NCBI GenBank assembly: GCA_016937315.1
Contig: JAFGWD010000093.1
Location: forward strand, 1 to 8,884
DNA from: Rhodospirillaceae bacterium
Lineage (GTDB): Bacteria; Pseudomonadota; Alphaproteobacteria; Rhodospirillales; Rhodospirillaceae
Reading direction: 5' to 3'
Length of the DNA: 8,884 nt
Part shown: piece by piece, positions 1 through 8,430 of the stretch
Layout: the number at the start of each line of letters is the position of its first letter
How positions within the stretch are numbered: the stretch's first letter is position 1
The notes under the pieces: generated by a model
Databases searched by the model: none
What the model was told of the DNA's origin: nothing
Seen by the model: the letters and a program-made list of their open reading frames with translations, nothing else
Translations under genes and position numbers: made by a program

Positions 1-1579
1 GCACCCGCACTTCGGTGGTGGGCACCGCAGGCTGGACCAAATCACGATCCGCAATCCAGGCATGAAACAACGGCGGTGCTTGCGTCCCTTCGACCCGGCC
101 CAGATAGGCCAACTGCATGGCATGGCCCAGCATCGCGGTATCCAAGCGCACCCGTTCCTCCGCAGCTTCCCCGCCTTTCAGGTAGGCCGGGTCAGAGGTG
201 CGCGCCGAACCCGGCGTTGCCTCGCCACGATAAGCCGCATTGACTTGGGCGACGATGGCGTCACTTAAGGAATCGACAATGCCCCCAAAGGCATCCACCG
301 ACCCCACCGGAACGCCATAATACAGCGGACGCGGCACCAAGGGGTGCGTGCTTAGGGTCTTATACTGGGCCTCAGCGTCAGCATGATTGGCGGTGCCTTC
401 GGGGGTTTTCAGATGCAGGGCATAAACCGCAATGCCACGATGCAAGGCCTCCAAACGGACTTGTTCCGCATCCAACTTGGTCTGCGACAGGGGATCACCG
501 CCTTTTAAGGCTCCAGCATCGGAGATCAACACCACATAACGTCCGCCAAAGGCATTCCAGTTGACGCCTGTCACGGCCGACATCACCCCGGCGAAGGCAT
601 CTTCGGAAAACCGTGGGGTGGACACCTTTGCCGCCTGCAAAGCGGCCACCTTAGCCATGAAGTCTTTGCCGTCTTTCACGGCTTCGGGATCGGCATAAAG
701 GCGCGAAACATACTCCAACTGCGGCGCGGCATCGATGTTGGAACGAAACGCCACCAACCCAAACTTCACACGGTCCTGCAATCCGGCCTTTTCCACACGA
801 TCATAAATCCGCCGCACCGCCGCACGGGTGCGGTCAATGTACGGTCCCATCGACTTCGTCGAATCGATAACGAACACCACCGCCGCGCTGAAATTACGCA
901 ATTGACCAGCCCCATTGTCCGGAGCCTTGGCCTCTTTTACCGGAGCAGCAGCGTCTTGTTTGCTGACCGAAGCAACCTCCAACACACGCACGCGGTGACC
1001 GTTTCCGGTGAAGGTTTCTTCTGCCTGTAAGATCGGCAACAAATAGAACTGTTTGGTGATGTCGACATAGGTCGCAGGTTCGATGGAAATCACTTTCGGG
1101 TCCGGCTTCCCCGCTTCCACCACCTTCCGCAAAGGGGCCTCGGCCTTACCGGGGGCCTCGGCATCCAGAAGGGAGACCAAATCCTCGCGGGACCGGAACA
1201 GCAACGCACGATCACGGCCCGCCGGATTGGTGAAGGACAGCGCCAACTGCTGCTTCCACGGCAGCGTATAATCCGCCGCCAACCACCCATCGGACTTGCC
1301 CTTAGCGGTTAGGCCGACGTCCAACCATTCCGCACCGTTCAGGACCTTGCGGTCATAGACGTAAAACCGCGTCAAGGCCGGTTGCCGCGCTCCTGGCCCA
1401 CCGCCGGGTTCGCGTTTCAGAACCGCACCGGGACGCGCCAACACCCGTTGATAGAGAGTCTTTTTGCCTTCCATCAGCAACGGCGCACGATCAGCGGCGA
1501 CGGCAGACCCTGCCTCCGCCAGCCCACCGACCAGACAAAAGCCAACCACCAAAACCAAGACCGCCCAGCTGCGCCGCAT
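1..1579 (-). CDS. Secreted vWA-domain protein resembling the extracytoplasmic half of T6SS kinase PpkA (C-terminus cut by the window)
   Basis: The frame opens at ATG 1579 and is free of stops to the left edge, giving 526 residues with the end missing. Residues 1-29 are a typical Sec signal peptide: RR near the start, hydrophobic VLVLVVGF, and a likely cut near AVAA-D30. Cys15 is not in a lipobox. Residues ~41-115 look like an SH3-type region ending in DGWLAADYTLPWKQQ. The vWA domain starts near 230: the metal-site motif DSTKS is at 239-243 (Asp239, Thr241, Ser243), a candidate Thr lies near 321, and ISDAG at 352-356 supplies the acidic residue. Residues ~475-526 (MLGHAMQLAYLGRV, HAWIADRDL) also resemble the C-terminal region of PpkA. 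No kinase domain is present. It starts 13 nt after the Sel1 gene. A metal-dependent protein-binding role in the periplasm is likely; the partner is unknown. Resemblance to PpkA is from memory, not alignment. Confidence 0.82.
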   Translation of the reverse strand, partial: MRRSWAVLVLVVGFCLVGGLAEAGSAVAADRAPLLMEGKKTLYQRVLARPGAVLKREPGGGPGARQPALTRFYVYDRKVLNGAEWLDVGLTAKGKSDGWLAADYTLPWKQQLALSFTNPAGRDRALLFRSREDLVSLLDAEAPGKAEAPLRKVVEAGKPDPKVISIEPATYVDITKQFYLLPILQAEETFTGNGHRVRVLEVASVSKQDAAAPVKEAKAPDNGAGQLRNFSAAVVFVIDSTKSMGPYIDRTRAAVRRIYDRVEKAGLQDRVKFGLVAFRSNIDAAPQLEYVSRLYADPEAVKDGKDFMAKVAALQAAKVSTPRFSEDAFAGVMSAVTGVNWNAFGGRYVVLISDAGALKGGDPLSQTKLDAEQVRLEALHRGIAVYALHLKTPEGTANHADAEAQYKTLSTHPLVPRPLYYGVPVGSVDAFGGIVDSLSDAIVAQVNAAYRGEATPGSARTSDPAYLKGGEAAEERVRLDTAMLGHAMQLAYLGRVEGTQAPPLFHAWIADRDLVQPAVPTTEVRV

Positions 1580-1588
1580 CGTGCCCAA

Positions 1589-1594
1589 TCCTTT
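1589..1594 (-). promoter_or_regulatory. Ribosome binding site of the vWA gene
   Basis: AAAGGA on the mRNA strand overlaps the TAA stop of the Sel1 gene and lies nine bases before ATG 1579. It supports that start and suggests coupled translation of the two genes. Confidence 0.6.
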
Positions 1595-2696
1595 ACTTCA
1601 CGGCGTCCAACAAAGCCTTAGCTTCGGCATCGCCCGCCGCCGCCGCCTTGCCAAGCCAATCCTTACCTTTGTCCTTCTGTATCCCGCCCTGAGGCAGGGC
1701 CAGAAGAATCTTACCTAAGCGGCGTTGCGCCTCGACATTGCCCGCCCGCGCCGCCGGTTCATACCAATAGGCGGCGGTTTCTGCATCGGGCCTTTCCATT
1801 GGACTGGTCTCTTTCGACCACGTGTCTGGATCATACACATGCCCCAACGCCAGTGCCGCTTCGACGCTGCCCAACCGCGATGCGTACTGATAAATCAGCA
1901 TCGCAAAATCCAGTTTCTTCTGCGCGGCCAACTCATCCGCCTTGGCTGTCGCAGCAGACGCGGATGGATTTCCGGCCAAGTAGCGGCCCAACGCCTCGCG
2001 GCTGTCGATCACGCCGTCGGCTTCTGGCTTCACCACCTCGGCCTTAACGGCCGCAACATCCCGCACCGCATCTGTGGTCTGAGACGTCGCAAACGGCAGA
2101 AGTCCGGCAAAATACAGTCCCGCCGTTCCAGCCAAAAGCACCAGCCCTGCGACCATCCCCAAAACCGCTGGAGACAGCTTGTTCTTTGGTGGATCCACCA
2201 ACACCACCGGGTCAGCCACCAACGGCACGTCCTCCGGTTCAATGGTTAAGGTCGGTTCCGGCTCCAGCATGGGTTCAGGGACAACGGGCTCATCCGGCAT
2301 GGTATGCCGCACCACTTGGGTCTGGTTGTCGGCACCTTCTCCCGCCGCCGCCGACGGCAAAAGCTGGCGGATCACCACCCGCCCCTGGTCCTTGATGCCA
2401 TTCGCCTCAACGCCAATCATCACCATGCAGTTGGGGGGCAACAACGCAATCGGATTGACCAATTCCGGCCCCAAGGACAGCGTCTGAAGGTCTCCGTCGG
2501 CCACAGGCGGCGGCAATTCGTGCAAGACAGATTGCGTCACCCACTGCACCCCTCGCCCTAAAAACGGCTCGGTCCCTTGGTTGCGTTGCACCCACAACCG
2601 CACGGGTTGATCCACCGGCGGCAATCCATGGATACGCAAATGACCGTAACCCGGGCCACGCACCGCATCAGCGGTCAATTCCAAACGTATCGCCAT
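1593..2696 (-). CDS. Single-span membrane protein with C-terminal Sel1 (TPR-like) repeats
   Basis: About 367 residues from ATG 2696; the alternative GTG at 2702 adds two residues and overlaps the srfC TGA as GTGA. I prefer the ATG because the AGGTG upstream is eight bases away. Numbering from the GTG: residues 1-115 form a compact, probably beta-rich domain I do not recognise. Residues 137-172 are a Pro/Glu/Asp/Val linker (EPMLEPEP). A hydrophobic span lies at about 178-202, preceded by KNK. Residues 278-357 carry two Sel1-type helical repeats (ARAGNVEAQRRLGKILL and AAAAGDAEAKALL are typical). With basic residues on the N-terminal side of the span and no signal peptide, the N-terminal domain should be cytoplasmic and the Sel1 repeats periplasmic. 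Sel1 repeats usually bind other proteins, so an adaptor linking the cytoplasmic SrfB/SrfC to the extracytoplasmic vWA protein is plausible but inferred. Confidence 0.8.
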   Translation of the reverse strand: MAIRLELTADAVRGPGYGHLRIHGLPPVDQPVRLWVQRNQGTEPFLGRGVQWVTQSVLHELPPPVADGDLQTLSLGPELVNPIALLPPNCMVMIGVEANGIKDQGRVVIRQLLPSAAAGEGADNQTQVVRHTMPDEPVVPEPMLEPEPTLTIEPEDVPLVADPVVLVDPPKNKLSPAVLGMVAGLVLLAGTAGLYFAGLLPFATSQTTDAVRDVAAVKAEVVKPEADGVIDSREALGRYLAGNPSASAATAKADELAAQKKLDFAMLIYQYASRLGSVEAALALGHVYDPDTWSKETSPMERPDAETAAYWYEPAARAGNVEAQRRLGKILLALPQGGIQKDKGKDWLGKAAAAGDAEAKALLDAVK

Positions 2697-2698
2697 CG

Positions 2699-5347
2699 TC
2701 ACTGCACCTTTTGTTCATCCGCGCCCGCAATCCGTTGCAAGATCGCCCCCAAGCGTACATTCTGTTCCGGCGTGATTTCGCGCCCCTCGTCATGCCCTGC
2801 ATTGTCAATGGTGGTGGCCGTGAAGGCGTCCAACCAATCCAAAATACGTATGGCGGGATAATTCAGGGGGCGGTCGGAAATTTGCGGCAGACCATCAAAA
2901 AACGGTGGGGCCTGAAACACCCGGCGATGGTCATAAACACTGGACTTCGGAATTTTGTGCTCCGGCAGGCCAAGATAGCCCAGGGTATCGACATATTCCG
3001 CAATCACCCCCCGCGCCACCAAGACCTGTTGGTCGACCAGTTGCGTCCGGGTGGTCCCCGCCCGGTCTTCAGCATCACGCAAGATATCGGACAACGTCTT
3101 CTCGATCTTGGCGCGGGAAGCCCCCGCAATGACCTCATCAACGACAATCTGCAAAACATCGGACGACATCCCCAAAAAGCGATGAACATCCTGATTGCTC
3201 GGCAACCCACGCAACTGCTTTTTCCAACCTGAGATCAGCGCCTGGATAAACAACTGCACCCCACCAGCTTGTGAAGGCTCGGCCTCTTTTGCCGGAAGAT
3301 CCAAGTCAAGACTGATAAACCCACTACTGACCGGGGTTTCGGCTGCCGCTTTATCCTCGTTTTCAGACTCACTGCGTAAGTACAACGCCCGCACGTACTC
3401 GGACTTCGGCTGCATCAAGGCCAACAATTCCCCCAAAGACGATGCCCGCTTCCGCACTGTCTGCACGACTTTTTCAGCCAAAAGCGTCTTACGCGCCACC
3501 TCATCGGCCCCATTGGACCGATAGTATTCCCCCAGCCGAACCTCAGTCACCTCACGAACAATTTTGTCCACTTGTTCGGCTATTCTCTCCAACTTGACCT
3601 CACGCCGCGCGACGTGTTCCAAATACGCCAGCAACGCCCCCATGCCGCCGTCGTCCAAGGCCATCATCGCATCCCACGCCGCCGCCGCATCACCGAAATG
3701 GCGACACACTGTGGCATCCGCAACAAAGGTTTTCCGCAACATATCCAGCCGCGATTGCTGATCGGATTCCACAGCCACTTCGCGGCGACCCTCGTTGCGA
3801 ATAACCCCAGCCGCCATCCCCGGTTTACGCACCAAGAACAGGTTGGTAAACGGTTGCCCTGGCGTCCAGGCATTCACCCAATCGAATTGTTCGAATTTTT
3901 CCAACAAAGCAAGCCGCATCATCCCGGCCCAACCGGAACGGATCAAATCCTCGGTTTCATCCGGGCGCGGCGTCAACCGCATGTCGAACATGGTCAGCGC
4001 CCACACCAAGCCGGGTTTGCGACGTAACCGTTCCTCCGGCGTCTCCCCCTGGGTCGAGGAAATCCACTCCGTCAAAGCCCCGCCCAGATCATTGACATCA
4101 GATTGCTTGTGACACGGCGTACACATCACCAGGACATTCATTTCCTGGTCGTCGGTATAGCGTTCGAACAAATAGGCGACCTTGCCGCGCAAGATCAATT
4201 CGCCAACCGGATCTCGACTTTCCAGTTTCTCCGCCACCTCCTTGAGGTTGGCAACCTTCAAACGGCCGCGATAGCCTGGAAAGTCAAGCAAATCAACCTG
4301 TTCCAAAAGGCTGGCTTCAGGCGGTTCGGCCAAGGCAAAAGCCATTTCCCGCGACAACGCAGCAAGAAGTGAACGCGGTATACCGACCGAGGACAAACAG
4401 TCCCCACCCACTTGCGGCACCACATTGACCAAGTCATCGTCGTCACGCCCCAAACGCGCCAGCATATCGACGTTCATGATGCTGTCGCCCTGGATGAAAC
4501 CTCCTGCCCCATCGGGACACACCAAAGCTGACAACTCAGCAAACACGACCGGAGCATGTCCCAAACGCGCCAGCCCCTGCCGCAATCGCAGATACGCTGC
4601 GGTCAACTCCTCAATGCCGCCCCATAGCAGGGAAAACAAATCGGCCCGATCCTCAGCTTGCAAACGCGGCGCGATACAGATTGCCGTCGGCCAAAAGTCG
4701 GCTAGGTACACGCCCATGGAGTTGGGAAACCGCTTCACGAAATAGTCCATAACATCAACCACATCATCAGCGGTCATGCCGCCAGTTTCCTGTGGTTGCA
4801 CGCGCTTTTTGAGGCGGGACAAATGGTCGCGGATCACCTCCGCTCCGGCGCAGAGCTCAACCTTTTGCGGATCAAAATCCAAAAAGAACGAATTGCCGAT
4901 GATTTTCAATAAATCGGCTTCCGTCAGCAGAGCCAGGACAACGGGAAAACCGTCTGGGCCTGCACTGACCTGGCGCGTGAAACGGGTGACAATCCCCGTC
5001 GCTTCCTTGCCACTGCCAGGGGGATTGATGTGACTGATGAAGTTCAGGCGATGACCATCCATCACGGTTTCGACACTGCCGTCGCCCCCACGCGCCAAAG
5101 CCGAAATCAGATACGACTTCCCTGCTTGCGACAACCCAAAGAAACCCACAGCCATAGGCCGTGCCGCCGCCGCACCCAAACGGCGAGCACTATTGCGACA
5201 CCGGCGCAGATACTCGATCAGTTCATTGGCGCTACTTTCCAAGCTGACGCTGTCACCGCGCACATCGGTGATCCAATCCACAGCATCCGCCGCACCTGCG
5301 ACCACAGCCGCACACCGGGCAACAAGATTTTCTGGCGTAGAGGTCAC
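2699..5347 (-). CDS. srfC: SrfC family dynamin-like P-loop GTPase
   Basis: This is an 882-residue protein starting at GTG 5347, set by the AGGAGG nine bases upstream. GTPase motifs appear in order. Walker A/G1 is GLSQAGKS at 71-78, preceded by hydrophobic MAVGFF. A G2-like EATGIVTRF lies at 115-123 (Thr117 is the candidate switch residue). G3 is LLDFPG at 353-358. The G4 position appears to be LTMFD at 451-455, where a Lys would be expected in (T/N)KxD. Residues ~575-660 and ~725-785 are helical and charged, as in dynamin-like stalks. The C-terminus has the conserved-looking FFDGLPQ and EQNVRLGAIL stretches of SrfC proteins. No signal peptide or clear membrane span is present, so it is probably cytoplasmic and perhaps membrane-associated. 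It follows srfB by 18 nt and its stop overlaps or nearly touches the next gene. Family identity is secure from motifs, length and context; GTP rather than ATP use, and any membrane remodelling, are inference. Confidence 0.9.
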   Translation of the reverse strand: MTSTPENLVARCAAVVAGAADAVDWITDVRGDSVSLESSANELIEYLRRCRNSARRLGAAAARPMAVGFFGLSQAGKSYLISALARGGDGSVETVMDGHRLNFISHINPPGSGKEATGIVTRFTRQVSAGPDGFPVVLALLTEADLLKIIGNSFFLDFDPQKVELCAGAEVIRDHLSRLKKRVQPQETGGMTADDVVDVMDYFVKRFPNSMGVYLADFWPTAICIAPRLQAEDRADLFSLLWGGIEELTAAYLRLRQGLARLGHAPVVFAELSALVCPDGAGGFIQGDSIMNVDMLARLGRDDDDLVNVVPQVGGDCLSSVGIPRSLLAALSREMAFALAEPPEASLLEQVDLLDFPGYRGRLKVANLKEVAEKLESRDPVGELILRGKVAYLFERYTDDQEMNVLVMCTPCHKQSDVNDLGGALTEWISSTQGETPEERLRRKPGLVWALTMFDMRLTPRPDETEDLIRSGWAGMMRLALLEKFEQFDWVNAWTPGQPFTNLFLVRKPGMAAGVIRNEGRREVAVESDQQSRLDMLRKTFVADATVCRHFGDAAAAWDAMMALDDGGMGALLAYLEHVARREVKLERIAEQVDKIVREVTEVRLGEYYRSNGADEVARKTLLAEKVVQTVRKRASSLGELLALMQPKSEYVRALYLRSESENEDKAAAETPVSSGFISLDLDLPAKEAEPSQAGGVQLFIQALISGWKKQLRGLPSNQDVHRFLGMSSDVLQIVVDEVIAGASRAKIEKTLSDILRDAEDRAGTTRTQLVDQQVLVARGVIAEYVDTLGYLGLPEHKIPKSSVYDHRRVFQAPPFFDGLPQISDRPLNYPAIRILDWLDAFTATTIDNAGHDEGREITPEQNVRLGAILQRIAGADEQKVQ
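2705..2712 (-). promoter_or_regulatory. Ribosome binding site at the srfC-Sel1 gene junction
   Basis: The mRNA strand reads AAAAGGTG inside the last codons of srfC. It lies eight bases before ATG 2696 but only two bases before the alternative GTG 2702, so it favours the ATG. Its location within srfC suggests translational coupling. Confidence 0.55.
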
Positions 5348-5356
5348 GACTTCCGT

Positions 5357-5362
5357 CCTCCT
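5357..5362 (-). promoter_or_regulatory. Strong Shine-Dalgarno site of srfC
   Basis: The mRNA strand reads AGGAGG in the 18-nt gap between the srfB stop and srfC, nine bases before a GTG codon. This near-perfect site decides the GTG start at 5347 for srfC and indicates efficient translation of the third gene despite its non-ATG start. Confidence 0.85.
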
Positions 5363-5365
5363 ATT

Positions 5366-8362
5366 TCAGCGAATAATGCTGCCGGTATCCAACCAGTAAC
5401 TGCTTTCCCCCGTGCCCCGCGTGGACAGGGTATAAAGCCCGATGGTCAAGGCTTTGGCATTGACCATCGCCGACCCATCGGCTACCGAAACCTCAGTCAG
5501 CACCGGACGATCAACTTTACCGCGCCGTTTGTGCCCCAGTTTAACGGACAAAACCGCCGATTTACCGTTTTCTCCGTAAAGAGCCTTACGCGCACTGTTG
5601 TTCTCACCGCTGGCAAATTCGATCATGTAGAGCGGACTGCCGCTCCAACGTTCAGCGGCCAACTGCCGGAACCCCAAAACCATCCGCCCCCGCACTTCGA
5701 AGGACACATCCTCGGGGAAGGTGTACCCCGGCTTATCGAGATCGACATCGTGGTAATAGACATCGTCAGCCTTGATGGTCAGGTTTTGGTCCATCAAACC
5801 AATGTAGCGAACCGTCGAATAACTGCGAAAGACATTGGCTCGAAAAAAGAAATTGGGAATACGGCCCTGCCCAAGAACACACAAGGTCGCCCCCACCGCC
5901 GCCGTTGTTTTCGGGTCACCGATGCGTCCACCACGATGGAACGGATACCAGTTCCCAGTGCGATAATTGTGCAACGGCACCACCCGATCCGGCGGGAGAG
6001 CCAACAAGCCGCGAAACAGCGCCTGCACGCCCGGCAAGCACGATGGACGTCCCGACAACAACAACACATCGCAATCATAGAGATAGACGATTTCGCACAA
6101 GGACCGGATGGGTTTGCCGATATCCATTTTATCGTTGAGAAACAAACCATGCATAAAGGCCATGTCAAAGGGCAGCCGGACCTGCAACAGATCGAAGTCC
6201 TGCACCGCACCACCACCCATGACGCGACGCACACCGGACGCAAAATAGTCCAAAACCTCCGTCGACGGGGCATCCCGATCCGCCAGCGCCTCGCCTATGG
6301 TCATCACCACGGTGTCCGAAACGGACAGCGGGCTGTAGCCTTCATAAGCCTTCAGCAAGGCCAGACCCAGGGGATACAAAACCTGCAAGGTCAATTGCTG
6401 ACGCAACACCATGTCCTGAACGATACCGGGCTCGGAGCCAATCAACGTCGAAAGCACCGGGTCTGGATCGCTGACCCCATGGGCAAGCAGAGCCTCGTGG
6501 AGTTTGGGCACCACCATCTTGCTGATGATATCAAGCACAATGTCATCGCCCGCGACCTTGAACCCATCGCGGAATTTCTGTTCCGGCAGGATCGAAACAT
6601 TGCCACCCCGCCCTTCGTCCAAAGTGTAGTCGCAAATCACCAAATCCGTGGTTCCGCCGCCCAAGTCGATGGAGGCGATCCGGAGACTCCGCTCTGAAGC
6701 CTCGGCACGACGACGCCGGAAAACGCGGAAGAATTCTTCGGGCCGGCCTCCGAAATGATTGACGGTTTCAGAAAACAAATAGACCACCTGGGCACAGGTT
6801 GCCTCGTCCCACTTTGCGTGGTAACTGGGCAACGGTGGCCACGCAGCCTTGCGGTCATCGTCACTTTCAATATCCAAATCAACCGGATGCCACCCAAACG
6901 CCTTCCACACCAAGCCAATGGCTTGGCGCATCCGTTCTTCAAAAATCTGGCGCTCTGGCAATGGCATGGAGGGCGGAACGGTCAGAATCACCGAGCGCAA
7001 CTGACGCGGCAGATTGGCATGAGACAGCTTCATACGCTGGCTGGGGCTGTTGATCTGGTTCAAAGCCTGAACCAAAATTTCGGACAGCATGAACGTCATC
7101 AACGAACTTCGCGCATAATGCGGCATGAAGACCTGGATCTGACGTTCCGGTGGCAAGGTGAACAGAGCCTCGCCGGTTTCGTCAATCAAGTCACCAAACG
7201 GCGCGGCGGTAGCCAGCGGCTCGGTCTCCGACTTATTGAAGGAATCGTTGAATCGCCAGCCCGGTTCAAAACGTTTCTCATCCCACAAATAGCGTTTCGG
7301 GCTGGACAGGCCGGTTGCGCCCTCGGTGCCACGCCGCCGCGCCGCCAAGCGCGTGGCTTCGGCTCCGACACGGGCAATGGTCGGCCATAAAAAGGCATCG
7401 TTGCGCCCGCTTAAGCACGAATAGTCCACCTTGCCAAACGCGGCTTCGGCAAATTCGACGCGACTTTCAAAGGGTTCAGCATAAACCCGGTGGGGACGCC
7501 CCAAATCGCGGAGTTCCAATTCATATCGGGTACTGAGGCCATTGCCTTCCTGTGGATGGTCTTCAATCAGAATACCGCAGGTCCGCGAATTGCCCACATC
7601 CAGAACCAAATCCACCTGGATCGGTTTGTGCACGTCATCTGGGCTGTTGGACAGGATCTTAATGCGTGGCGGGTTGACCTTTGCCCCCAACACCCACAAC
7701 AGGTTCAGGTAATGGGCAAAATGCCGTTTCTGAGCAATCGCTTCGGCAATATCCTCGGGGGGCGTCTTACCCCGTACCAAGGCATCGGTAAAGACGTCCT
7801 TTAACCAACCTTCGATCCATGGCTGATCCAAGAACCAGCCCATATCCTCGCCAATCCACGACAGCGCGAACTTTGCGCCCCCATCAACGTCGGCCTTGCT
7901 AGGGGCAAGGTAGGCAGCTCCCATGACTTCGGTTTCGACAACCGCCGTATCAAAAGCCAGAACCACCCGGTGGCTGTCATCGTTTTCCGTATCCTCACTC
8001 GCCGCTAACGGCACAATCCGCACCCGCGCCCAATTGCGTGGCCCTTGCACAAACGCATTGGCATGTCGCCGCAAAAAGGGAACCGGCAACCAAACATCGG
8101 CAAAAACGTCCAGGCTCTCGGCGAGAGGTGTCTCCAGGTCGTCCACCGCCCGTGTCACCGCATGCGTATTGGGGTGGAGGTAGCGATCCCCCTCCACATC
8201 ATATTCCAAACGAATCAACCCCGCCGAACCATCGGCACGGCGTGCAAATTGGCCAGGTTCCTCCCGGCGAGGATCGAGGGTCAGGCCGAAATCCATAAAT
8301 TGGACGCCTGAACGCATGATCAGCGTTGCTTCCTCTTCGAACCGGATCATTTTCGCCAGCAT
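5366..8362 (-). CDS. srfB: SrfB family actin/Hsp70-like ATPase
   Basis: This 998-residue protein is close to the usual length of the SrfB family (about 1,000 residues), so it looks complete. The N-terminus (MLAKMIRF... then SGVQFMDF at residues 18-25) matches the way SrfB proteins begin. An in-frame TGA just upstream makes ATG 8362 the furthest possible ATG start. The actin/Hsp70 ATPase signature is visible: phosphate-1 loop DVGNSRT at 255-261, phosphate-2 loop DLGGGTTDL at 566-574, and an adenosine-type motif LLLSGRPS at 767-774 followed by KTTAAVGA at 818-825. Residues 1-250 precede the first ATP loop and about 860-998 form a beta-rich C-terminal part. No signal peptide or membrane span is seen, so it should be cytoplasmic. 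It lies 68 nt after srfA and 18 nt before srfC. ATP binding is well supported; the cellular role is not established, although srfB was first named as an SsrB-regulated gene in Salmonella. Confidence 0.93.
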   Translation of the reverse strand: MLAKMIRFEEEATLIMRSGVQFMDFGLTLDPRREEPGQFARRADGSAGLIRLEYDVEGDRYLHPNTHAVTRAVDDLETPLAESLDVFADVWLPVPFLRRHANAFVQGPRNWARVRIVPLAASEDTENDDSHRVVLAFDTAVVETEVMGAAYLAPSKADVDGGAKFALSWIGEDMGWFLDQPWIEGWLKDVFTDALVRGKTPPEDIAEAIAQKRHFAHYLNLLWVLGAKVNPPRIKILSNSPDDVHKPIQVDLVLDVGNSRTCGILIEDHPQEGNGLSTRYELELRDLGRPHRVYAEPFESRVEFAEAAFGKVDYSCLSGRNDAFLWPTIARVGAEATRLAARRRGTEGATGLSSPKRYLWDEKRFEPGWRFNDSFNKSETEPLATAAPFGDLIDETGEALFTLPPERQIQVFMPHYARSSLMTFMLSEILVQALNQINSPSQRMKLSHANLPRQLRSVILTVPPSMPLPERQIFEERMRQAIGLVWKAFGWHPVDLDIESDDDRKAAWPPLPSYHAKWDEATCAQVVYLFSETVNHFGGRPEEFFRVFRRRRAEASERSLRIASIDLGGGTTDLVICDYTLDEGRGGNVSILPEQKFRDGFKVAGDDIVLDIISKMVVPKLHEALLAHGVSDPDPVLSTLIGSEPGIVQDMVLRQQLTLQVLYPLGLALLKAYEGYSPLSVSDTVVMTIGEALADRDAPSTEVLDYFASGVRRVMGGGAVQDFDLLQVRLPFDMAFMHGLFLNDKMDIGKPIRSLCEIVYLYDCDVLLLSGRPSCLPGVQALFRGLLALPPDRVVPLHNYRTGNWYPFHRGGRIGDPKTTAAVGATLCVLGQGRIPNFFFRANVFRSYSTVRYIGLMDQNLTIKADDVYYHDVDLDKPGYTFPEDVSFEVRGRMVLGFRQLAAERWSGSPLYMIEFASGENNSARKALYGENGKSAVLSVKLGHKRRGKVDRPVLTEVSVADGSAMVNAKALTIGLYTLSTRGTGESSYWLDTGSIIR

Positions 8363-8430
8363 CGTTATCTTGCCCCGTCAACCCCACCGCCACCGCACCA
8401 CGCAGACGACGGAAATCATGGTTCTCCAGA
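8363..8430 (-). other. srfA-srfB intergenic gap with clustered G-tracts on the coding strand
   Basis: This 68-nt gap is the longest in the visible operon. On the mRNA strand, six tracts of two to four G fall within 8399-8373, just upstream of the srfB start. A 13-codon ORF with ATG at 8419 and TGA at 8378 has a GGAG a few bases upstream; there is no evidence that it is translated. I see no convincing -35/-10 pair and no stem followed by a U-run, so I call neither a promoter nor a terminator. The Shine-Dalgarno site of srfB is weak: GGGG at 8376-8373, ten bases from the ATG. Confidence 0.5.

Noticed and set aside
1..1579. Possible lipoprotein signal in the vWA protein because of Cys15
   Set aside because: The residues before the Cys (VGF) do not fit a lipobox, and a normal signal peptidase I site follows at about residue 29.
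1725..2249. 174-codon plus-strand frame opposite the Sel1 gene
   Set aside because: It is antisense to a gene with repeats and a membrane span; its composition (Arg, His, Gln, Trp rich) is typical of shadow frames.
4111..4125. CTPCH in SrfC (residues 409-413), which fits the CxxCH heme-binding motif of c-type cytochromes
   Set aside because: SrfC has no signal peptide and the motif sits inside a cytoplasmic GTPase domain; c-type heme is attached in the periplasm. A chance match is more likely.
5030..6697. 555-codon open frame on the plus strand across the srfC-srfB junction
   Set aside because: It lies wholly antisense to two genes with clear motif support, its product is rich in His, Arg, Gln and Pro with no domain I recognise, and no good ribosome site precedes it. 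It is best explained as a codon-bias shadow in GC-rich DNA.
8199..8393. 64-codon minus-strand frame starting upstream of srfB
   Set aside because: It overlaps the srfB 5' end in another frame and shows no domain, while the srfB frame matches the family N-terminus.
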